Positions 7,501-15,202 of a DNA stretch of 35,577 bases are shown here, piece by piece. Position numbers and translations under genes: made by a program. Numbering within the stretch: the stretch's first letter is position 1; each line of letters begins with the position of its first letter. The stretch comes from Bartonella rattaustraliani AUST/NH4 (GTDB taxonomy: Bacteria; Pseudomonadota; Alphaproteobacteria; Rhizobiales; Rhizobiaceae): positions 1 through 35,577 of the forward strand of contig NZ_CALW02000057.1 of NCBI RefSeq assembly GCF_000312565.1. The letters are read 5' to 3'. Below the pieces are notes generated by a model. It was not told the DNA's origin. It made no database searches and saw only the letters and a list, made by a program, of their open reading frames with translations.

Positions 7501-10463
7501 AGCCTTTAGGAACAGATTCAGTTGGAAGATCTGATACTATTAGTGAAGGTGACTTAAACGGTGAAACCGTGATTTCTCCTGTATCCAGTGATTCAGTATC
7601 TGAAGTGTTTACAAATGAGGTTTCTGGAAATCCTCCTGCATCTTCTGCTGGTCCTGTTGGACGTATTTTGGTATCTATTGCTAATTCTGCTGAGGAAGTT
7701 GTTTCTTCTACGTGTGATGTTACAGGGAATAATGGTCAGCGAGAATCGCAAACTCCTTACTCGTGCAGTGATGGTAAGGAATATACAATAAAGAGTCCTA
7801 CATTGAAGGCAAGTGATGAGACTAAGCACTCTATGCATGCAGATAAGGGTACGATTATTAAGCTAGACGGTGCTACAATTATAGGAGCGGCTGATAATAA
7901 AAATAATGTTGGTCTTGCTGGCTCATCACTTGTTAGTGCTGTGCTTGCAGAAGGTGGTGCAGAGGTTGTTTTAGATAACAAATCATCAGTGAGATCTTCT
8001 GCAGTTGGGCTTGAAGCGAAAGGCGGTGGAAAGGTCAAAATGACTGACGGAACGGTTAGTGTTCATCATGTGGGTGCTTTGGCAAGTTCTGGATCGTCTG
8101 TTCATTTAAGCAATACACACATTAATGTGACAGGGAATTCAGCTATGGCTGGTCTATCTAGTAATGGTGGTGAGATTGCTATGAGTTCTGGAACGATTGT
8201 TATTACAGGGGGAGCTGCAGTCAAATCAGAAACAGGTGGTAGCATTAAATTAAACAAAGTTAATATTACTGCGAGGAAGCAGAATGAAACGAGTTCTGAA
8301 GAGAAGGCTGATCGTTCAGCTTTTCTGTTGAGTGGTAATGGTTCTGTTGAGTTTACTGCGGGAAATGTTGTTACTGACGCTAATGGTCTTTTGATTAAGA
8401 AGAATGGTAGTGTTGTTGAGACTGAATCTTCTAGAAAAAAGAGATCAACAGATGTTCGTTCTTCTATGAATCACGCTAAGATTGAATCTTCAACTGTTAA
8501 GGTGGAAGGTGATAAGTCCTATGGTATATATTTTGATGGCACGGTACAAAAACCAGCAGATGGAAAGAGCCAAGTTGTAAGTGAGAAGCCTGTTAGACAA
8601 ACAAGGGATGCTAAGCAGAATGCAGCGTCTTTATTGGGGAAAACTTCTTCGGATATAACAGGAACGGTTTTATTGAAGAAAACGGATTTTGAGGTCTTAA
8701 AGAGTGTAGCTATTTATGGTAATAACTCCGGAGGCCGTGTTTCTTTAGACAGCAAAGCAACGCTTTCTGGTGATTTACTCTTGAAGGCTGAAAATCATTC
8801 TAAGATATTACTTTCTGTTGATGATTCTGTTGTTGTAGGTGGTACGCGCGTTGATAAAGGTTCTTATGCTCAATTAGATTTGACTAATGGATCAGAGTGG
8901 ATTCTTAAGAAAAGCGCGCATAAGAATTTGGGAACATCCAGTTCAGAATGTATTGATTCGTGTGTTTCTTCCGTGAATCTTGTAAATAGCCGTATAGAGT
9001 TTACACCTTCGGAATCTGAAGGGGGGCAATATCAGACACTTCGAATCGGAGGAGGAAAAGGGACTGTCTACAGTGCCTCTGGTAATGCTTTGATTTCCTT
9101 CAATGCACGTTTGAATCCGAGTGATCCCAAAGATGAACAAGTAACTGATAGGCTCTTGATTCATGGTGATGTTTCTGGAAAAACTGTTGTGCATGTGCAG
9201 GCTGTTTCCGGAAATGTAGGAGAGAAAAACGGAAAAACGCCACATAGTGTTTCACTTATTCAGGTTTACGGAAAAGCAGAGAAAGACTCTTTCCGACTAG
9301 CTGGTGATTATGTTGCACTGGGGAATTCACCTTACAAATATACTCTTCGTTCTTACAGTCCGCAAATGACTTCGAAAGGGGAGCATGTTCGTCAGAAGTT
9401 TATGAAGGATGGCGGAGGATTTTGGAACTTCCGTTTAGAGAATCAGTATGTTAAGGCTGGTGGTTTTGAAGCAATTTCTCCTTCTAAACCGATTGTGCGG
9501 TCTGTTGTTCCACAAGTTCCCACTTATCTTCTCTTGCCAAATAGCCTCTTCCATGCCGGCTTGATGGATATCAACAATCAAAGCAAGCAGTTGGACGTTC
9601 TGCGGACCACTTCTGGTGGAGTGTCAGGGGTTCGTGAAAATCCTGCTCTATATTTGCGTGGTTATGGTGGAAGTTACCGTTATGCGTCAGATTTATCTGC
9701 ACTTGAATATGGTTATGGAGGTGATGTCGACTATAATGGTGTAGAAGCAGGTATCTTGTTACACACAGTTGAAAATGTCGATAATGCGGTGTCTTTTGGA
9801 GTGATGGGATCTTATGGAAAGCTTTCTTTACAACCTCAAGACGTTACACAAAGTCAGAAGAGTGCGTTTGATAAATGGACAGCGACAATCTATGGAAACT
9901 TGCAACATGATATGGGCTTCTACGTTAATGGTCTTGTCTCCTACGGTTTGTTTAAAGGTGATGTTTTGACCCTTGCACGTGGCAAGACAGCAACATTGGA
10001 AGGTCATCCTTTAAGTGTCTCATTGACAGGTGGTCAGTCATTTGCCACAGACTATCAAGGTCTTGTTGTAGAGCCACAAGCACAGGTTGTTTATCAACAT
10101 CTGCAGTTTAATAAGGCACGTGATATTGATAATTTTGACATTGAGATGGGCAAACTAGATCAATGGGTAGCACGTGTTGGTGGACGTTTGATCAAGTCTC
10201 CTACAGGATCTAAGGGTGCGAATGCGGTTGCCTTTTATGGGAAACTTTATCTTGCTCATGGCTTTGGAGAAAGACAGTCCGTACACTTCAAAGATGCTTT
10301 CCAGTTGGGATCTTTTGGTTCTTCGTTAGAGGCAGGGTTGGGCTTTAATGCAAAGATAGATACGAAGTTTTCTCTTCATGGTGATGTTCTCTACCAACAT
10401 AAGCTCAATAAAGCCGGTTTCTCTGGAGCAAGCTTTTCTGGTGGCGTGCGGTATCAGTTCTAA
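4572..10463 (+). CDS. AT1: giant autotransporter with two tandem passenger domains and one beta-barrel
   Basis: Type Va autotransporter of 1963 aa, exported by Sec and inserted in the outer membrane by its own barrel. Leader at residues 1-27 (MINVFKNRTRMCALTTSILFF...). Passenger 1 is roughly 28-805 and passenger 2 roughly 1045-1630. Both contain beta-helix-like short repeats and both end in the family's C-terminal passenger block: K-K-T-D-x-x-V (536; 1368), YQTLR (653; 1486), DRLLIHGDV (693; 1526), SLIQV, and a W-x-F-R-L-E-N motif (795; 1617). Between them lies an acidic Ser/Pro linker with a 67-aa repeat. CSDGKEYTI at about 1063 is the motif that normally begins a mature passenger, so passenger 2 looks like a whole second gene body fused in frame. 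The barrel starts after VVPQVPTYLLLPN (1644) and ends SGGVRYQF. Followed by a terminator at 10492. The role (adhesion or host-cell signalling) is inferred from the family only. Confidence 0.9.
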   Translation: MINVFKNRTRMCALTTSILFFIQGADASMASGSVSGPLEQLISTVMSEHSAKARGRRSNVGGFGYKAPFKVSFKPVSVCSDNHSNIPPSSDMVQSGTRTSRDVSRRGAESGVGVKRMMYINALQSGVPLDDIFNNSAQEYDHIYCNKAGAYVLAGADVVMNDSGVAVSVENDSTSEDEVILNLGGVSIENTDIDFSENVSEIGLEKILNLSLSSVDNPQYVAVWTKDEGQEGRAQVYLQNSDIEGFFIGLQAQNTGKIVMNKGSIVYTILGAFADDMGAIFLNDVEISDSIVGLFSVDSSVIAVRQGEVTVEEGGVGAVAVEGGRVQLLGTTVKINNSLKNKDSNLRNETTSIGLLSLGGTISFKNGKFEASDSVALWISDNYNGNLMESDKVERRAFDVSRIIGEVFVGAEMGVIYNGLKTSNSPYSEVLSSVENSAFGDVNLRDGAQNHQNGQAADYKVINLRVSDIQNSKITVTGNSYGVLFESTREDEINEESALNRHALNRHEDLDENEEDEGLDEDEGKGHKDRWHAVLLKKTDLQVPEGKAIYADALDGYVFIKGDSKLSGDLVLGAVDGSNLSVFVEGSTITGGARIDEESRARLFLSESEWNVTPILHDSSKKPKGCVGSCVSSILLKNSSIQYEADGGNGKIHYQTLRVGDGKGVVYTASGNSRIYLNANLVPSDIKDVQLSDRLLIHGDVAGKTVVHVLDASSEEERAAHKDAKKPYSVSLIQVHGRAERDSFKLENGYMTREGLPYQYVLRAYGPFLPPKMQHFDRGLFLERVKRLNGRGEDIWDFRLENEYVEQPFYELFMLVGTDGIRDPAQKSATHFLVTSDIETDIDFDTIELDTVEDELSEVDEVDGEFFPPSTDGIMLKVPIRGDSLARSEPSEDDLPVSRGSGRVLLPGSLETNSVERFDTNEGGVNGETVTSPVSNESSPVSATISTRGGSLLRSEPSSEDDLLASIASQRVLLSAKPLGTDSVGRSDTISEGDLNGETVISPVSSDSVSEVFTNEVSGNPPASSAGPVGRILVSIANSAEEVVSSTCDVTGNNGQRESQTPYSCSDGKEYTIKSPTLKASDETKHSMHADKGTIIKLDGATIIGAADNKNNVGLAGSSLVSAVLAEGGAEVVLDNKSSVRSSAVGLEAKGGGKVKMTDGTVSVHHVGALASSGSSVHLSNTHINVTGNSAMAGLSSNGGEIAMSSGTIVITGGAAVKSETGGSIKLNKVNITARKQNETSSEEKADRSAFLLSGNGSVEFTAGNVVTDANGLLIKKNGSVVETESSRKKRSTDVRSSMNHAKIESSTVKVEGDKSYGIYFDGTVQKPADGKSQVVSEKPVRQTRDAKQNAASLLGKTSSDITGTVLLKKTDFEVLKSVAIYGNNSGGRVSLDSKATLSGDLLLKAENHSKILLSVDDSVVVGGTRVDKGSYAQLDLTNGSEWILKKSAHKNLGTSSSECIDSCVSSVNLVNSRIEFTPSESEGGQYQTLRIGGGKGTVYSASGNALISFNARLNPSDPKDEQVTDRLLIHGDVSGKTVVHVQAVSGNVGEKNGKTPHSVSLIQVYGKAEKDSFRLAGDYVALGNSPYKYTLRSYSPQMTSKGEHVRQKFMKDGGGFWNFRLENQYVKAGGFEAISPSKPIVRSVVPQVPTYLLLPNSLFHAGLMDINNQSKQLDVLRTTSGGVSGVRENPALYLRGYGGSYRYASDLSALEYGYGGDVDYNGVEAGILLHTVENVDNAVSFGVMGSYGKLSLQPQDVTQSQKSAFDKWTATIYGNLQHDMGFYVNGLVSYGLFKGDVLTLARGKTATLEGHPLSVSLTGGQSFATDYQGLVVEPQAQVVYQHLQFNKARDIDNFDIEMGKLDQWVARVGGRLIKSPTGSKGANAVAFYGKLYLAHGFGERQSVHFKDAFQLGSFGSSLEAGLGFNAKIDTKFSLHGDVLYQHKLNKAGFSGASFSGGVRYQF
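6063..6092 (+). repeat. 15-bp exact tandem duplication inside AT1
   Basis: GCTCTAAATAGACAT occurs twice head to tail, encoding A-L-N-R-H twice. It sits just before a highly acidic stretch (EDLDENEEDEGLDEDEG), which itself contains an imperfect repeat of the bases encoding D-E-G-L-D-E. The unit is a multiple of three, so gain or loss keeps the frame. Confidence 0.9.
6178..6989 (+). repeat. AT1 end-of-passenger module, copy 1
   Basis: Encodes the block from K-K-T-D-L-Q-V through S-G-D-L, T-G-G-A-R-I-D, C-V-G-S-C-V-S-S, YQTLRVGDGKG, DRLLIHGDVAGK, SLIQVHG and W-D-F-R-L-E-N-E-Y-V. The same ordered block recurs at 8674-9453 in the same gene. In AT2-AT5 it occurs once, directly before linker and barrel. 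Confidence 0.85.
7212..7600 (+). repeat. Two 67-aa (201-bp) imperfect tandem repeats in the AT1 inter-passenger linker
   Basis: Unit 1 starts at 7212 (R-G-D-S-L-A-R-S-E-P-S-E-D-D-L) and unit 2 at 7413 (R-G-G-S-L-L-R-S-E-P-S-S-E-D-D-L). Both continue with R-V-L-L, then N-G-E-T-V and S-P-V-S in the same order. A partial third echo (G-R-I-L-V-S-I-A) follows near 7660. The repeat is in frame and could vary in number. Confidence 0.85.
8674..9453 (+). repeat. AT1 end-of-passenger module, copy 2
   Basis: Second copy of the block at 6178-6989: K-K-T-D-F-E-V, S-G-D-L, V-G-G-T-R-V-D, C-I-D-S-C-V-S-S, YQTLRIGGGKG, DRLLIHGDVSGK, SLIQVYG, W-N-F-R-L-E-N-Q-Y-V. This copy leads directly into the barrel. Confidence 0.85.
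9480..10463 (+). repeat. Barrel-encoding segment nearly identical to 17421-18404 (AT1 copy)
   Basis: From CCTTCTAAACC to the stop codon, this 984-bp segment aligns without gaps to 17421-18404 in AT3 (constant offset 7941). The encoded proteins differ at 13 of about 327 positions by my count. Upstream of 9480 similarity drops abruptly to family level. Confidence 0.92.
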
Positions 10464-10491
10464 TATAAGATATAATAGAAAACGCTTTATG

Positions 10492-10518
10492 AAAGGCAGC
10501 ACAGTGTGCTGCCTTTTT
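10492..10518 (+). terminator. Intrinsic terminator after AT1
   Basis: AAAGGCAGCAC (10492-10502) pairs perfectly with GTGCTGCCTTT (10506-10516) across the loop AGT and ends in a T-tract. It lies 29 nt after the AT1 stop. Confidence 0.92.
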
Positions 10519-11165
10519 GCTTTTTAACAATCTGTGTTGATATAAAAAATAATTGTTTTTTTTGATATAAACGAAAAAGACTATGACATTTTTTATTTAT
10601 TTTATACGTGAAGCTGTTTTTGCGTAATCTATGTTCAAGCGCATTTTAAAAAACTTGGTTGTGATCATACAATGTACTTACTGATCTTTAGAGCTTTTTG
10701 AGGTGGAAGCGCTCAGTGCTAATGTGCAATATTCTGCTTTATGGTGATTTAATTTCTTGGTTATAGCTATAACTCTTGAGGTTTTCTAAAGCTGGATTTT
10801 TAAAATTTGTTTTTTTATGCATTTTGATAACCTGTCTCACGCAGATCTTTGGTCAATCTTTTTAAATTCACAATGATAAGTTGTGTTTGTTAATTAATAA
10901 CATCCTATAGTTTTATTTTTCCTTTACAGAAGATACAGAATGCATTATACACTTATTAGGTGTGTTGAATTGTTGTTCTCCTATAGGTGGCTTTTGTGTT
11001 GTGTTTAAGTCTTCTGCCAAATTTACTGAACGACGCATCGCACCAATCAAATGAGCAGTAGGTGCATTCTGTTGGTTATACCTTTTTTGTCTTTGAGGTG
11101 TTTATCGGATGGTGCACGGGTGCTTTTGTTTTCAATGAGAGGGGACAGAAGGTTTCGAGGGAACT
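10519..11165. other. Intergenic region upstream of AT2, mostly empty
   Basis: About 650 bp of AT-rich DNA with no intact gene on either strand. It should contain the AT2 promoter and leader, but I cannot pick out a convincing pair of promoter boxes. AT2 has a good ribosome-binding site (GAGGG, 5 nt before ATG). The only protein-like signal is a stretch on the minus strand (10913-11092), listed separately. Confidence 0.6.
10913..11092 (-). pseudogene. Possible C-terminal gene remnant, unrecognised
   Basis: On the minus strand about 59 codons without a plausible start run to a TAA at 10913. They read QKRYNQQNAPTAHLIGAMRR, then S-V-N-L-A-E-D-L-N-T-T-Q and on to a lysine-rich end. The composition looks like a normal soluble protein, unlike the phenylalanine/leucine-rich noise typical of these spacers. 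A stop lies a few codons upstream, so if real it is a relic. I do not recognise the family. Confidence 0.3.
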
Positions 11166-14100
11166 ATGATTAAAGTGTTTAGAAATCATGTATGTTTATG
11201 TACTTTCACGACGGCTATCCTTTCTCTTTTACAACATGGGGTAGGGTTTTGTGAAAATAGAGAACGATCTGCTCGTACGCATCGTGTTGTTGAGATTTTT
11301 TTTGATAACCCTTATACGTTTCCTGCGATTGATGTAATTTCATATCCTCTTGGGACTATGCCTCCACCCCTTGTCTCCCCCCCTGATATTGTTGTAGCAC
11401 CATATCCTGAGGGGCTTGTGTCTCCATCTTCTGAGATTAGCGTGTATAAAACTCTTAGCGGAAGTACAAGTTATGGGGGGCTTCGTGGAATTGAGGGAGA
11501 TAGTACTGGGAAGCAATGGAGTACGATGTCTGCTGAGGTAGATCCCCGTAAGCCTGCGTCTTCTTCTATTAGTGGTCTTGGTGGGAATAACAGTGATCGC
11601 TCTCTTAGCGGTATGGGGAGTGATAGAGAGGGGAATAGCTATATTTTCAAATATGGTCCGGATGGGAAAAAGCTTTCACTGTATGATGGCTTATATTATC
11701 TGTGTGATAATTGCGGAGAGGGTATAATTAATAGTAAATCTTATAATATTATGAAAGAAAAAGTTTCTAATTATCCCTCTAGGACTGCTATAACCGTAAG
11801 AGGGAAGAATGCGAAAGTTATTGGGAAAGATGTCATTGTTGGCAGTGGTAATTCTGATGAAACTTTTCAATATGGTGTTTCTGTATCACAAGGCGGAAAG
11901 ATTGTTTTTCCAGAATTGATTCTCAAGAATGCGGATACAGCTCTTTATGCGCGTGATGGGTTTATTGGGGTATATGGTGGGAATATTGAAGGAAAAAATA
12001 AGGCAATTCAGGCAACAGGGGCTTCAGTTGTTGTTTTAGAGGATGTAAATGTTAAAGTACAGGATGGGGAGGTAGGTTTTTCGAGTTATGACAAATCGAA
12101 AATTAGCATGCGAGGTGGATCATTTCACTTTAAAGACAGTAATGGAGTTTCTGCGACATTAGGTGGGAAAGTCACTCTTGATGATGTTAGCATTACTGGA
12201 GAGGGAGAGAAAAACAAAAATTATGCAGCACTACGCATGGATTTAGATGGTTCTGTGAGTTTTAGTGGAACTCTTGATGTTACTCATGCTCATGGCGTGA
12301 TGTTAGAAAATACAGTGAGTACTCCTAATTCGGTTCCGCTTTCTCCAGAATTATCAGATAAGGCTACTATAACGGAGGTGAATGTCAAATCTTCCACTAT
12401 AACAGTGAGGGGTGAGGGGGCTGATGGTATCTATTTTCGAGGAGAGAAGCGGTCAACAGAAGAGGAGAATCCCTTAGGGCAGGAGGACGTTTCTCCTAGG
12501 TTAGGGGTTGTTAATTTGAGTGTAACGGAATTTTCAGTTTTTGATGGTGTGGCTATTCATGGTGAAGATGTTACAAATGGCGCTGTTAGTTTATTAAGCA
12601 GTACTCTTCGTTCAAGGGATTTTTTGTTGAAAGTTGAGGGGGGCGCTTCTGTGACAGTTTTAGCAGATAGCTCTACCCTTGAAGGAAGGGCTTATACTGA
12701 TGGCTCTTCTTTTGCTGAGCTTTATTTGGGTGATAATTCCGTATGGAAAATACAACAAATGAAACAAAGCGGGCAGGATAAAACGGATTTGAAAAGTGAT
12801 TCGTCTCTTTCACGTTTAAGCCTTATGGGGAATAGTGCTGTTGATTTTACAGCACCAAAAGATGCTTCGACTTATGAGTATCAAACACTCCGTATTGGAA
12901 ACGGAAAGGAAACAGCGTACAAGGCACAGGATGGTGCACATATTTATTTCAATACATATTTGAATGAAGGTGGTTCTCTTGAAAATCAAAAGACAGATCG
13001 TCTTTTGATTCATGGTGATGTTACGGGAAAAACGACAGTCCATGTGCGCCGTATTTCAGGAAGTCCAGGGGGATACACGGGAAGTGGTGGGAATAACCAA
13101 GGTATTTCCCTTATTCAAGTTTCTGGAAGCGCAAATGCAAATTCTTTTCAGTTAGAGGGTGATTATGCAACGCTAGAGCATTCACCTTATCAGTATGGGC
13201 TCTATGCTTATGGTCCAAGTTCTGATTTAGGAGAAGCTGATCCTACTCAAAGATTGGTGGCAGGGACTGGAAAATTTTGGGATTTCCGCCTCGAAAATAA
13301 GTATATTGATCCCCGCCCTGAGCCTGGTCCTGCTCCCAGTCCTGAGCCCGGTCCTGCTCCTGGCCCTCGTCCTGAGCCTGCTCCAAAACCTCATCCTGAT
13401 CCAGGCGTTAAGGCTGTTGTTCCGCAAGTTCCGACTTATCTTCTTTTGCCAAATGCCTTGTTTCAGGTAGGTTTGATGAATATTGGCAATCAGAGTAGAC
13501 GGTTAGAAGCTTTGCGAATTGCTTCTGAGGGTGAGGGGGAAAGTGGTGAGAAACCTGCCTTTTTTATGCGTGGTTATGGCGGGAGCCATCGCTATTCTTC
13601 AAATCTTTCTAGGCTTGAATATGGTTATGGAGGTGAGCTGGATTATAGTGCAGTTGAGGCAGGTCTTTTGCTCAAAACAATTGAGAATGCTTATAGTACC
13701 ACATCTTTGGGCGTGATAGGGACTTACGATAGATTTCTTTTGCAACCTTTAGACGTTAAGCAGAGTCAAAAAAGTGCATTTAATAAATGGTTAGTAACGG
13801 CGTATGGAAGTATGCAATATGATACGGGCTTGTATGTTGATGCTCTTCTCTCCTATGGTTTGTTTAATGGTGATGTTACCACTCTTGCTCGGGGGAAGAC
13901 AGCAACATTAAAGGGTAAGTCTTTGAGTACTTCGTTCACTGTTGGTGAGACGTTGGCAGCAGGAAATCAAGGTCTTGTTTTTGACCCACACGTTCAGCTT
14001 ATTTATCAACAGCTCTATTTTGATAAAGTACATGATATTGATAATTTTGATATCGAAATGGAAAAACTTGATCAATGGGTGATGCGTGTTGGTGGGCGTT

Positions 14101-14375
14101 TAACCAAGGATTTTGCGATGACTGAGGAAGCACATATTATTTCCTTTTATGGAAAACTTCATCTTGCTCATGGTTTTAAAAAGAAACAGTTAGTGCATTT
14201 TAAAGATGCTTTCCAGTTGGGTGCTTTGGGGTCTGCCATAGAAGCTGGATTAGGTTTCAATGCTCAGTTGTCTCAAAAAATTGCTTTATACGGTGATTTG
14301 ATTTACCAGCATAAAATTACAAAAGCTGGTTTTTCTGGAACGAGTGTTTCTGGTGGATTGCGTTATCATTTCTAA
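11166..14375 (+). CDS. AT2: autotransporter with proline-rich linker
   Basis: Type Va autotransporter of 1069 aa. The leader IKVFRNHVCLCTFTTAILSL matches the other family members. An N-terminal stretch rich in Pro, Ser and Gly (about 30-150) precedes a passenger that begins near the paired cysteines Y-L-C-D-N-C (about 180) and continues in short beta-helix-like repeats. The family's end-of-passenger block is present: YQTLRIGNGKE (about 572), DRLLIHGDVTGK (611), SLIQVSGSA, FWDFRLENKYI (about 705). The linker (about 715-748) is PEPGPAPSPEPGPAPGPRPE and similar, a P-x-P spacer. VVPQVPTYLLLPN (751) then opens a barrel ending SGGLRYHF. Strong Shine-Dalgarno GAGGGAACT-ATG and a terminator at 14402. 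It is probably transcribed alone, with about 700 bp of private upstream DNA. Function beyond surface display is not readable. Confidence 0.92.
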   Translation: MIKVFRNHVCLCTFTTAILSLLQHGVGFCENRERSARTHRVVEIFFDNPYTFPAIDVISYPLGTMPPPLVSPPDIVVAPYPEGLVSPSSEISVYKTLSGSTSYGGLRGIEGDSTGKQWSTMSAEVDPRKPASSSISGLGGNNSDRSLSGMGSDREGNSYIFKYGPDGKKLSLYDGLYYLCDNCGEGIINSKSYNIMKEKVSNYPSRTAITVRGKNAKVIGKDVIVGSGNSDETFQYGVSVSQGGKIVFPELILKNADTALYARDGFIGVYGGNIEGKNKAIQATGASVVVLEDVNVKVQDGEVGFSSYDKSKISMRGGSFHFKDSNGVSATLGGKVTLDDVSITGEGEKNKNYAALRMDLDGSVSFSGTLDVTHAHGVMLENTVSTPNSVPLSPELSDKATITEVNVKSSTITVRGEGADGIYFRGEKRSTEEENPLGQEDVSPRLGVVNLSVTEFSVFDGVAIHGEDVTNGAVSLLSSTLRSRDFLLKVEGGASVTVLADSSTLEGRAYTDGSSFAELYLGDNSVWKIQQMKQSGQDKTDLKSDSSLSRLSLMGNSAVDFTAPKDASTYEYQTLRIGNGKETAYKAQDGAHIYFNTYLNEGGSLENQKTDRLLIHGDVTGKTTVHVRRISGSPGGYTGSGGNNQGISLIQVSGSANANSFQLEGDYATLEHSPYQYGLYAYGPSSDLGEADPTQRLVAGTGKFWDFRLENKYIDPRPEPGPAPSPEPGPAPGPRPEPAPKPHPDPGVKAVVPQVPTYLLLPNALFQVGLMNIGNQSRRLEALRIASEGEGESGEKPAFFMRGYGGSHRYSSNLSRLEYGYGGELDYSAVEAGLLLKTIENAYSTTSLGVIGTYDRFLLQPLDVKQSQKSAFNKWLVTAYGSMQYDTGLYVDALLSYGLFNGDVTTLARGKTATLKGKSLSTSFTVGETLAAGNQGLVFDPHVQLIYQQLYFDKVHDIDNFDIEMEKLDQWVMRVGGRLTKDFAMTEEAHIISFYGKLHLAHGFKKKQLVHFKDAFQLGALGSAIEAGLGFNAQLSQKIALYGDLIYQHKITKAGFSGTSVSGGLRYHF
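13309..13407 (+). repeat. Proline-rich P-E-P-G-P-A-P repeat in AT2 linker
   Basis: Degenerate short repeats of bases coding P-E-P-G-P-A-P and P-R-P-E-P-A-P make a roughly 33-residue extended spacer between passenger and barrel. Such P-x-P tracts are typical spacers in pertactin-like autotransporters. Confidence 0.8.
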
Positions 14376-14401
14376 TTTATTGTGTTTGTAAGGACTCTAA
14401 A

Positions 14402-14436
14402 AAAAACCACGAGCTGTGCTTGTGGTTTTTCTTTTT
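14402..14436 (+). terminator. Intrinsic terminator after AT2
   Basis: AAAAACCACGAGC (14402-14414) pairs with GCTTGTGGTTTTT (14418-14430), with one G-U pair and loop TGT, and a T-rich tail follows. It begins 27 nt after the AT2 stop. Confidence 0.9.
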
Positions 14437-14812
14437 CTATCGGCTTTATTTTGCTAACATTTTCGAAGATATGGCTCTTTTGCGCTGCTTAAATGTATTT
14501 CTCAGTTGAAGTTTTTCTATTCTTTTTGAAAGATTTTTTCGGTTTGTGTGCAAATAATTTCTCAATTTTCGTGTTTTATAATGAGCACAAATTGAGTTAT
14601 GATTAAATCATTTATAATGTTCATTCATTAAATAAGAATTCCCAATAATCAAACCTCTCATACATTGGAGTCAAAACTCGTTTGCTTGTACATCATAAAA
14701 AAAAGACTGATGTATGAAGAGAAACCATTTGAAAAAACAGAGAGTATATCTTTTCATAAACTTTTTCAATGCAAGAATAATCATAATATTGTGTGTTCAT
14801 AGAGAGAATAAT

Positions 14813-14832
14813 GAAAGACCAATTGGTCTTTC
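14813..14832. promoter_or_regulatory. Perfect 20-bp palindrome, candidate operator
   Basis: GAAAGACCAATTGGTCTTTC is a perfect inverted repeat with no spacer. It lies in empty DNA about 600 bp upstream of AT3. The form is that of a dimeric-regulator site; no T-tract follows and the loop is zero, so it is not a terminator. Which protein might bind it is unknown. Confidence 0.45.
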
Positions 14833-15188
14833 GATAATGGTATTCAATGTGTTTTTTTCATTATACTCTTTCATGAGTGGAGCGTGAAAACAAGTTTGGG
14901 TAAAATAAGATGTCATTTGAGAGAGCCCGTGAATGTGCTGTGCCAAGGCAGTGTTGTATTTATGCTGTAATATAAAAAACATATCATTATGTGTAGCAGT
15001 TCATGGTGTTTTCCTGAATGCCCTTGCATGTAGAGGGTTCATAAGAAACACTTTAGCCTTTCTGAAAGTAATTTTATCCAGATATTTATTCTACCTATGA
15101 TGTGCAAGGGAGCTGCTTTGATTGATTCATTATACAAGGATTGAAAGAGAGAGGTATTTTACTGCCTTAGGGGTAGCATATGATAACG

Positions 15189-15202
15189 AGAATGATCATT
15201 CT
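15189..15202. promoter_or_regulatory. Candidate iron-type operator upstream of AT3 (AGAATGATCATTCT)
   Basis: A perfect 14-bp palindrome in the context GATAACGAGAATGATCATTCTAAATC. The half-site TTCTAAA resembles half of the rhizobial Irr box, and the G-A-T-A-A / A-A-T-G-A-T parts loosely resemble Fur sites. It lies about 230 bp before the AT3 start. The assignment is a guess from shape; only the palindrome is certain. Confidence 0.35.

Noticed and set aside
7757-8038. Minus-strand ORFs inside AT1 (also 7593-7838 and 8943-9245)
   Set aside because: Shadows of the repetitive, codon-biased autotransporter frame; composition is that of reverse-complemented Ser/Gly/Val codons.
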